Shown: in pieces, positions 42,701 through 51,673 of the stretch | How positions within the stretch are numbered: the stretch's first letter is position 1 | How the letters are laid out: each line of letters opens with the position of its first letter | Source: CBCOTE01 sp965112965 | Lineage (GTDB): Bacteria; Desulfobacterota; Desulfovibrionia; Desulfovibrionales; Desulfovibrionaceae | DNA length: 64,000 nt | Reading direction: 5' to 3' | Assembly: GCA_965112965.1 (NCBI GenBank) | Contig: CBCOTE010000023.1 | Coordinates: 124,001-188,000 of the forward strand | Notes under the pieces: model-generated | What the model saw: the letters and a program-made list of their open reading frames with translations, nothing else | The model's database searches: none | What the model was told of the DNA's origin: nothing | Made by a program: the position numbers and the translations under genes

Positions 42701-45487
42701 GTATAGATAGACCTTAGTTAAGGCCACAATTGGAAAACAATATAGGCTGGTATTAGGTATGCCGAAACTAATGATACATAATCGAAAACATGATTTTTTT
42801 GGTGTTCCTTGTATATGTATAATACAGGAAAGCCCGTACTAAGTTTAGATTGCGCCTATTATTCCTTCTAGCTGCATAGCATTATTTGTTTTTAGGCCAA
42901 GAATATCATGAATGTAAATATATTTTTGTGATAAGCGTTCATGCTCAAGTAGTTTAGCTATAATATTACTTCAGACGATGTTTAATTTTGGATATTAGCG
43001 TACATGAGATATTGCTATTATTTGGAATATTATCAAGTATATCTCGAAGTAGAGTGTCTTTATAGATAAAATACAATCTAGTAAATATTATTATTATGAT
43101 ATAATTAATATTTTTGAGATAGTTTAAATCAATAATGCAATACTAAATTACAAAATTAAATTATAATAACTGTTTTTTTTAATTTTTTTTTACTATTTTT
43201 TTATTACATCAAATCTTTTATTAGATATTATACACTGTAGTCTTAGTAATGAATATTGAATGGTCCACTAAAGTAGAAGCTTTTCATGGCATAACCTGTG
43301 ATATACTCCAAAATTGGTAATGCACCTGAGGCTGCTGCGCTCTATGGTTTGTATGGGAGCTGCACTTGGTACTGGCACTAGAATAAAGACGGTCTAACTT
43401 TTGCCAGGTGGTTATTCTGATGTGCTTCTTGCGTCATCACAGGGGTATCATTTGACCTAGTATAACATTTTTTTTTGATTTGTCCTTATATTATGCATAA
43501 GTTATACGCGTTATGTGTCCGCTGTGGTCTTTAACCAGTTTGTTGCAAGGGTATCTCCATAGCCCTGGTTAACTATGAATTGAACGTGGTAGTATTGGAT
43601 GCGGACAGACAGCAGTTAACCGGGTCTGTCCCCATATCGCATTCTTAGTCAAGTTAATGAACGCCGAACAACGATGTTGTTAAGGAAAGAACATTGCCCC
43701 CGTGTTAATTTTTCTTGAAGCAATATCTATAATCTACCGATTTTATATTCGACCTGATGTTGGAGTCTATATTATAAGGACTACTCGTAAGAATATATTC
43801 ATATTATCCAGCTGAATCATTAATTTTTTTAGTTTAATATTCCAATCAGAACAGCTATATCTCCACCTCTACTATGTGTTGAATTGAGGCGTTGTTGTGT
43901 TGCTTTGCTTTGGTTCGCATATTGGTTTGTTTTATGCCGTTAGCGGCAGAACTGGAAATTTATGTTTTTCGGCCGTCCTGATATTATAAGCCCTTAAGGA
44001 GCGTTCTCTGATGATGATACAATTTATATCAGGCTACTTGGAGGAACTTTTCCATCATGATATGCGCGAACACAAAATATTTAAGGCCGTCGCCGGAAGA
44101 GATACAACAGATATGAAAATGGCGATCGAATCAGAGCATATATTCCATCCTGTGTCTATTTAGCAACTATAGATCAATCTTGGAATTGTTCCGGCTGGAG
44201 GGAGGATACGGTTAGCATATTTTTTTTAGCTCGGTTGAGCAAAAGATCCTAACGTACTTGATCTTTCGCTCTTAGTATACCCAGGCATCCGGCTTTGCAT
44301 TGTCAGTTTTGATGGGAGGCTTATCGAAAATGCTTCTTCCTATTTTTTTAGAGGCAATATTTTTAATATTCCATACATTGAGTTTCCAGTTGGATAAAAA
44401 GTATCATGTCTTTATTGTACATCTTTTGCGTGAAAAAAACGATCGTCACAATGTGGAATAGTTTTTTTCGAGAGCCTGTTTTTTTAGACTCCTGCTCCAT
44501 AAACTATTCGTGGAAATTGTGAAGCATTCCCGAGCACATACTTTATATGAGCTTAGTTTGCTATTTGTGTTGTCAAGTCTTGTATCGGTTTCCTGCATTG
44601 TCTACGAATTATATCATAATAGTTTGAGGTCTAACTATTTGGTCGCGGTGGCCATATCCAAGTGCACAAGTTAGATTTTAAGGATCATCGTTTCTACCTA
44701 GTAGAGTGGGTCTAATTATTGACCTGCGTGCATTAATCCGTTGTCCGTATGGCCGAGCGTTCTTCATTGCACCGAGTCCATCTATCTATTGAGGATTAAT
44801 ACCTTCGAGCCGTGCCTGGACAACTACCCCAAGCGGACATCTTTTTTAGTAGTGGATTATGAAGCGCTCTGTGTTGAATATCCGAAGTATTTGCTGAATC
44901 AGTCTAAAGTCTTGACAATTTGGCGTACGATTGGGGTGCCCAAGGGTATGGCTGTGGTCCATCGTTTGGCTACCAATATATCCTGGACGTTAGTTTCCGA
45001 GTTTCGAAAGTAGATACGGTATTCATCTTGGTCAGTTTGAGTTTTTGATCTTTCGACCTATTACATGTTCGAAGCGTTTGGGGGGGCTGTGTCGTAGAGA
45101 ATGGCTTAACAGTCGAGATTTCGATTCTTCGGGATTATTGTGGAGGGCTACCGTGGGTGGGGGTGACGAGGCTCGATATTGAAAAATAGCCGGGATATGC
45201 ATCTTGGCCTCTTTGATACTGGTTCCGGATAGGGAAGCCATACCCTGTTATTCACTGCTATTTTTGGTCAACGATAGGCATTTTCAGGATATTTACAGAT
45301 GACTTATAGACATTCTGCTTGGCTGAGATCAAAGGATTGTCGTCGTGTCTTCACGACAAGCCAATTTTTCACTGAGAATTTATTAGGTGACTGGTTCAAT
45401 ATGTCGTAAATTCCATAGCAAAAAAATATCAATGCCATCTTGGTTCGAGTGATGCAGGCTCCAGCTTTTTTTGTGCGGATCAGCTGA

Positions 45488-45530
45488 ACGCGTAACCACT
45501 AGATAAAGGAATATTCTAGTAGTTACGCGT
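45488..45530. repeat. 15-bp inverted repeat with one mismatch
   Basis: ACGCGTAACCACTAG (45488-45502) and CTAGTAGTTACGCGT (45516-45530) pair at 14 of 15 positions around a 13-base spacer. It is the longest near-perfect stem I noticed. It is not followed by a T-run and does not match an integron attC or a recognised transposon end. Confidence 0.5.
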
Positions 45531-47550
45531 AGGTCATGGACGTTGAGGTCTTTTTCAGATTCGTTGATTGTATCCCGTATATTTTTTTGATTAACCAAAT
45601 ATTTGCTGTTAGTGGTATTTTTTTGAGTCAGTCAACGATATCAGCGAATAGGAAAATCAATGTTGTATCTAATCGATCATGGTCGGGAAGCTATGATTAT
45701 AACTTTTAATATGTCTCGTGCTAGAGGTTGGTTCTTAACTTATGTTTTCTGATTTTTACGGTACCGTCGAATTTATCTCTACATGGAACTTATGAACATC
45801 TTATTTTACTATATCCGTGGTGAGCAAGACAATCTCGACATTCGATTACGGAGCCTGATAAGGGTTGCTATGTCACTACAAAGATCCTGGTGAGTAAGCG
45901 GCCATAGTATTGTTGGACACGGCTATCATCTTATTCAATTATCTTAAGTCGATAAAAATAGTCTATTTTAAGATTAATTTTTTAAAATTCAATTACCTTC
46001 TTGATTAACTGGCTCAGTTTAATGTATATATAATTTATGTTTATATTATTATAAAATATATAATAATTATTATAATTTTTTTTACATTAAAATATGAAAT
46101 AAAATTAGGAAATTAAATTATAAATTTTATTTTGCCAAAATGGTACTTTAGTGTACAAGGCATAAACGATCATCTTTAGGTAGCACATTCATTAACAGCG
46201 CTATTTTAGCAATCGATTTTTTTATGCCGCAGCGGCTATACGAAAATTTTTTTTTGGAACCGTATAATTTAAATCGAGTGGTAATGGAGTTTTTTGATCT
46301 ATGGAGCTTTCTAGTTGTTTTACGAGGGTATTGTCATGCATGCATCGGCTTATAGCGAATTAATCAAAATAGCGCGATGAGTATATTTTTTTGTCGCAAT
46401 CATGGAAGTTCTGAGGAAGGCTTTTATTGGTTAGCATAAGGGTCAAGTACGGTAGTTTAGTGCCGGAGACATCATTAAGGCGGAATCTATTACGTTCTGC
46501 CAAACTGGAAGTTTGTGGTGTTATGGTTCAAGGGGGTCTTGTCATGGGATGGGTGTCAGTATGAGCATTCTTTGCAGACCGAGGTGGAGATTTTATTGGG
46601 ACGCCGTGGAGATTATTATTCGAGATAAAGTCTACGATATCTTGTCCGTAGTGAATCAAGAGTTCCTTGCGTTTTGTTACGTATATCTAAAGTAAGTTAT
46701 CTTGTAGGCATGGCACAATCCTTTGAGTTATCAATAAAATGGCACTTCGCTTTGAGCATGCTATATGTTTTATAAAATAATCGAACTCATGGTCAGGATC
46801 TGCCTAGACAAGTCAACTAACTATTCGAACTTTGGGCATAAGGGGCTATATATTGGTGGGGCTTGCTAGTTTTTGGACATAATGATGATTATTTCATAGA
46901 CTATTTTTTACCAAATATTTTACAGTTATGACACGTATTATGAGTAGTTCACGAACAAGACGATTATGGTAGCCGGTGCAGCTATATATCCAGAATGTTA
47001 TGAATACTAAAGATATTTTTTAGGCTAAATATGGGCTTAATGAGTGCCTTCGAATGGGTTTTGTAGTTAGTACAGGGTGTCGATCGTGGTATATCTATAC
47101 ATGTTTCTGTACATATCTAGTTTCGTTTGGAAGTGGATACAGAAGCTAGTATCCAAAAAAAAGCTAACCGGATGGATTTCGAATGTCTGATCTAGGTTTG
47201 TTGTAAAAAAATGTCAATTTCTGCAAGCAGTCATTATTTGTGTGATGTGCGTATGGTCTATCAATGGGTCGTAAGGCGGCTTAAGGTATTATTTACGTAG
47301 CAATCACAAATTTATGCGGTAAAGCGCCAATGGGGCATAGACGATCGGATGATATAGATCGTCTTAATATGTCGTTTTTTAGTGCTGTAGTTCTAAGGTG
47401 TTGGGAACTATCCGCTAGAGTATAATCAAGATGTCGGCTGTGTAGTATGGTTTAAGGCCATTGAATACTCTAATTAAGTGCAGAAAAAGACGCCTAGCGC
47501 AGGCACATCTACACCGCAGTTTTTCTCATGTAGTTTTTCAGAATTAGGGT

Positions 47551-47603
47551 AAGGACGCCTCAGCGAGATCGCCTCAGGCGGTCTGCCTTAAATAATTTTT
47601 TTT
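47551..47603 (+). terminator. Terminator-like hairpin with T8, no gene attached
   Basis: AGATCGCC (47566-47573) pairs with GGCGGTCT (47577-47584) around TCA with one G-T wobble. AAGG (47551-47554) and CCTT (47586-47589) can extend it. An 8-base T run follows about a dozen bases after the stem. It has the form of an intrinsic terminator on the plus strand, but no gene lies upstream, so it may be the relic of a lost one. Confidence 0.35.
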
Positions 47604-49429
47604 CAGATATTAAGCTGGCAATTTGTCGTAATAGTGGGTGTCTGGTCTGCCTATACGGCAAGATGAATTTTAACCATCCTAATACATCTCTGACGTTTTA
47701 GTATAGGCGATAGCTAAGTGGTTAGATTAAATAAGCATCTTTGCCCACTGCATTAATCATTTATAGAAAGTCACAGGTATAGTCGCCGGTGGCTAAGGCG
47801 CCGGGATGTTGATGTATTGGCAGTGGTATATGATGATAAACGTGCAAGTGCGAGTGGAAGGGGAGCTAGAAATAGCGAAATAGAGGCAGGAGTCCTCGCT
47901 CACGGCGATGTACAGGTCTTTGCGGGAGCGCATTCAATCGAGTCTATTATAGAATATGGATGAAATCAAGGTGCCGGTAAGCTGCGTTATATTCCGGGTG
48001 AACGCGGCGTTAGGAGCGTTGGCTTTGGCTAGATAGCCCTGGAAATCTGGGTCTATAGTGGGTTCAAAGTCCTGAATTAAGATACACTTGTGAGGTGGGG
48101 TATGTAGATGGTCATTGTGCGAAACGTTTTTTGACCTCTCAGTCAACAAGATTGTTAACATCTGATCGGGTGCGAGACATACTGGTGGCGAGGACGATGA
48201 CCAAGGTCTAGCGGTGTTATTTAGGAGTGGTGCCGAACAAGCTATTTCTCTCTAGTGGATGGCTAGGACGCGGTCCAGTATAAGGTTGCCTTGAAACGCT
48301 AGGACTCTATTCGCAGCAGTGTACGATGAAGCTATATCCGATAATAGTTTCAGGGAAGCCGAAGTATTTATCGATGTTGTACTCGTCGGTGGCTTTAAGA
48401 TTATAGCCAAAGAAAGAGAACGGACTTGATGTATATGAGACGATCTTCTTAGTTTGTTATTGACCTGATCCGTTTTTTTCGGATGGCTAGGTTCGGTCTG
48501 TGGGTTTTGCTTGTAGATTTTGTTCTTTAGGAACTATCTGTGGCGTTTCACTTTCCATGATTTCCGCAGCGATCTTTTTTTATGCCTGTTATGATTTTGT
48601 CGAGCTATTTTGATGTCACCATTTGGGTTCTCGTTGGCGGAGACGGCGGGTTAAAGTGATAACTTCCTTGTAGGTATTTTATAAATTAACATACACATAT
48701 CGGGAAAGCTAGTGATAGGCTCATTTTTATCAGGAGTTTGGTTAGATTCTGAGCTTGTCCCCTCTCAACTATAGTGACAATCGTTTTTTTATAGTTGGCG
48801 ATATCGTGGAAGATCCTGTCCATATGCTACATACGGATTTATTAATGTGACACACGGCATTTTGATTGACATATGGTGGATCTGACAGTTTTCAGTAATT
48901 TTAGAATTTTTTGGATTCATCAGGCGTTCCTCGTAAAAGATAAACCAGACTCCTTAATCGTATTTTTTAAACTTTATGAATTCTAGCGATTGTATCGGTG
49001 CAGCTGCGGTTTTCTTGTACGGATTACTCGTTCTCTGCATCTATTCGGTGTGGTTGTATTTTGGCTAATTTGATGCGCATCTGGTTGAGGATAAGAACGA
49101 CTTTCAGGCGTCGTTATCGGAGCCGTTAATATCAACAATATGAATGACTAGGGGGTAATCAGTCTGGAGCTATACTTTTATCTGGATGCTGATGCTGTTC
49201 GAGTTTGTTGTCCTTGGTTTGGTGAAAACACAGGACGGATTCGGACAGTTTCAGAGCTACAGTTAAGCGTAGGACCGAATTATTTATAAATTTGGGTATG
49301 TTCGATGTAGCTGGCGGATTTTTAGTGGATACCAACTTACGGATTCAGCCCGGGATATTTTTGTCATTACTCATGAGTAGGTTTTTTTGTAATTTGGTTG
49401 TGGATTAGAATGGTTTTGATAGAGCTGGG

Positions 49430-49861
49430 TTACAGTTCTAACTCTATCTGCATGGCCCGGACCGGGCAAATGCGTGTACACAGGCCACAGGCGGTGCAGC
49501 GGTCCTTATCAAAGAGCACTTTTCTGGTTAACCAGTCTATAGTCAGGGTATCTGATGGGCAGATGGCTGTGCACATGCCGCATTGCATACAAGACTCATC
49601 GTTGCGCGAGATATTCTGCGCAGCCGAGGAAATACCTATGCCATGCTCCTTCAGATAATTAATACCATTGTTATAATTCTCTGTAATACCTGAAAGTTCG
49701 ATAGTCATATAGCCTTCTTTGCGTGGAGTGATCTGGGCTTTTAAGATGTTGAAGGTTAAGTCAAAAAGCCGTATCAGGTTGCAGACTATGGGCTTAGAGG
49801 AGATTTTCGGTGGGAAGGTAAGGATTATAATTTTGCGTTGAACATCAATTAGTTCGGTCAT
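49430..49861 (-). CDS. NIL-domain 2[4Fe-4S] ferredoxin
   Basis: The 143-residue protein has an N-terminal NIL domain (about residues 1-80), the small ligand-binding fold also found at the C-terminus of methionine ABC transporter ATPases. A bacterial-type double ferredoxin follows with CMQCGMCTAICPSD and CTACGLCTRICPVRAM, so two 4Fe-4S clusters are expected. NIL-ferredoxins are typical of methanogens and sulfate reducers, where they are linked to sulfur assimilation and methionine or homocysteine metabolism. It follows a CpoB-like gene by 83 bases on the same strand. The partner enzyme is not in the window. Confidence 0.9.
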   Translation of the reverse strand: MTELIDVQRKIIILTFPPKISSKPIVCNLIRLFDLTFNILKAQITPRKEGYMTIELSGITENYNNGINYLKEHGIGISSAAQNISRNDESCMQCGMCTAICPSDTLTIDWLTRKVLFDKDRCTACGLCTRICPVRAMQIELEL

Positions 49862-49944
49862 ACACGTCTCTTATAATGGCAGGTGGCTGGAAAAATAGTT
49901 AGCCGGTGGGTTGTCTGGATAAGTACGCTAGGTCTAAATATCTG

Positions 49945-50868
49945 CTAAAGATGTGGATTTTTTAGAAAGTCTTGTGCTCGTTTGGCCTCAGGGGTGTTGG
50001 GGTACTTTTTGATGACTTCCTGGAGCACCAGGGTACCGGCTTGCTTCTTACCGATGACCGCGAAGCTCATACCTTGTTTGAGTAGCGCGGCTGGATACTT
50101 TGAGCTCTTGGGATATTTACCAATAACTTCCTGGTAGGCTAAAATAGCTCGATTGTAGTCCGTTGTCTGGTAGTAACACTCGCCCTGCCAGAATAGCGCC
50201 GTGGGTAGTAAAGGGTGTTTTTTGTAATTCTGGGCAAACTGGCTCCACAAGGCTTGGGCAGTCTCATAGTTGCGCAACTTGAACTGGACGTGGGCTTCGT
50301 TGTACAGTGTCATGGCTGGATCTCTGTCGATGTCTGGAGATTGCTCCTTGATTTGTTTTTCGCTGTAAGCCGGATGTCTAAGGTCCAGGATTGGTGTATC
50401 GGGTTGGCCGTAAACTGGGTTTGGTGTTTTAGTTTGGTCGTGGGCCGGCGTGGGTGTAGCACCGGTGGCAGAGTAATCGCCGGAACTATTAAGTTGCGGA
50501 TAGTTATCCGGGCCGGTGGCTAAGGCAGTCGAGGGAGTATAATTTAGGGTGGCTGTAGATGGGTGCGTGTAATCGTGAGCGTTGCGTGGAGGAGGCCCAT
50601 AGCTGGCTTGGTCTGGGGACACTGTCGGCTGGCGTTGGAACTCGTCCAGCCGGTTTTCTAAGGTAGCCAGACGCGAGTTTATGGATTCCAAGTCTGCGCC
50701 CAAGTTGGCCTGCTGGATGCGTACTTCCTCTAGGCGATTAAGGCGATCTTCTAGGTTGATCATATGTTGCCGGATTGAGGACATATCTTTATCTGTGGTG
50801 CAGGCTGCCGCTAAGAACAGGACGGTGGGCAGCGTCAAGGTGACTAAATAAGGTAGGTATCGTTTCAT
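49945..50868 (-). CDS. cpoB: CpoB/YbgF-like lipoprotein of the Tol-Pal system
   Basis: The probable product (307 residues from ATG 50868) has a lipoprotein signal peptide (MKRYLPYLVTLTLPTVLFLA, then AAC as lipobox). A coiled coil follows at about residues 25-70 (INLEDRLNRLEEVRIQQ), then a long Pro/Thr/Ser-rich linker. Three tetratricopeptide-type repeats occupy the C-terminal 120 residues (AMTLYNEAHVQFKLRNYETA, LFWQGECYYQTTDYNRAILA, AALLKQGMSFAVIGKKQAGT). This is the YbgF layout. CpoB coordinates outer-membrane constriction with cell-wall synthesis. A start four codons earlier (50880) is possible; neither start has a strong ribosome-binding site. No tol or pal genes are visible nearby. Confidence 0.85.
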   Translation of the reverse strand: MKRYLPYLVTLTLPTVLFLAAACTTDKDMSSIRQHMINLEDRLNRLEEVRIQQANLGADLESINSRLATLENRLDEFQRQPTVSPDQASYGPPPRNAHDYTHPSTATLNYTPSTALATGPDNYPQLNSSGDYSATGATPTPAHDQTKTPNPVYGQPDTPILDLRHPAYSEKQIKEQSPDIDRDPAMTLYNEAHVQFKLRNYETAQALWSQFAQNYKKHPLLPTALFWQGECYYQTTDYNRAILAYQEVIGKYPKSSKYPAALLKQGMSFAVIGKKQAGTLVLQEVIKKYPNTPEAKRAQDFLKNPHL

Positions 50869-51136
50869 GTGAATAACCATTTTTTTGCATGGTATATGAT
50901 GCTTGTGAGTGGTGGTGGTTTATACTTTAGGTTCATAAGGTGGTATGGCCATCTTGTGGCCATGCTTGCAGCCTAAGGTCAGATAAACTAATTTACTTTT
51001 GGGACCAACAAAAAAATAATTCTTGTTTCTTTAAAGTGAATAATTTCTGGAAACAAAGCGTGTCAGATGGTTTAGAAGTTTAGGAGTAGCAGATAAAAAA
51101 AAGACCTATCATATATCGGTTGGGAAAATTCATGGG

Positions 51137-51628
51137 TTATATGGCATTCCCTTTGGGTTTGGTACGCATGATGGACCATAGCAGCATCCCTACACCTACG
51201 GTGATGGCGCTGTCTGCCACGTTGAAGGCCGGCCAATGGTATGACCTTATATATAAATCTAAAAAGTCAATAACCTGTCCCATGCGGACGCGGTCCGTCA
51301 GGTTGCCGACGGTTCCGCCCAGTATGAGGCCCAGTCCGGTTATTAGTAGCCATTTGGGTTCGTTTAGGTTTCGTACAATCCATAAGATGATAGCTATAGC
51401 CACCAGCGAGGTGCCAATCAATAGGAATCGTTGCCAGACTATATCTTCTCGGTTCATGAAGCTGAAGGCCGCCCCGCGATTGAGTACATGTACTAGATCG
51501 AAGAAATCAGGAATGACCACAATAGCGTTATTTAAGGGCAAGACAGTAGCTATATAGGCCTTTGTGGTCTGGTCTAAGGCTACTATGGCCAAGGCCACAA
51601 CGAATATATAAGAATAGCAGTGAGACAT
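51137..51628 (-). CDS. lspA: Lipoprotein signal peptidase (signal peptidase II)
   Basis: LspA cleaves signal peptides of lipidated prolipoproteins in the inner membrane. The 163-residue protein has four hydrophobic segments and the two catalytic aspartates in NLTDRVRMGQVIDFLDLY and FNVADSAITVG. The LNRGAAFSF motif is also present. It is separated from ileS by 45 bases, and the ileS-lspA order is widespread in proteobacteria. Its substrate, a CpoB-like lipoprotein, is encoded just downstream. Confidence 0.95.
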   Translation of the reverse strand: MSHCYSYIFVVALAIVALDQTTKAYIATVLPLNNAIVVIPDFFDLVHVLNRGAAFSFMNREDIVWQRFLLIGTSLVAIAIILWIVRNLNEPKWLLITGLGLILGGTVGNLTDRVRMGQVIDFLDLYIRSYHWPAFNVADSAITVGVGMLLWSIMRTKPKGNAI

Positions 51629-51673
51629 TAATTCGAATTTGTTCCTTACATCCTTAGTCTAAATTTTGCGGGC

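Larger units (their letters stand above)
34195..49429. other. 15-kb stretch without a recognisable gene
   Basis: The longest gap in the window. Chance-length frames are scattered on both strands, none with a family motif. Homopolymer runs of 7-9 A/T are very dense (13 counted between 37201 and 38840). Possible coding relics: 36287-36712 plus (listed); around 39190-39370 plus, with phrases such as ARHGSVIFEPVDLLMEPDM; 39600-39710 plus, MPVRYAHLDSDLVFTYRPVR; and 47934-48420 minus, DPDFQGYLAKANAPNAAF. None could be assigned. AT-richest patches are near 43080-43220 and 45960-46140. Confidence 0.65.

Noticed and set aside
44741..45013. 90-codon plus-strand gene with phrases such as SFLVVDYEALCVEYPKYLLN
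   Set aside because: No recognisable family, no ribosome-binding site and stops on both sides; at most a relic, not strong enough to list.
45488..45530. Integron attC site
   Set aside because: The inner boxes do not fit RYYYAAC/GTTRRRY and there is no integrase or cassette gene.
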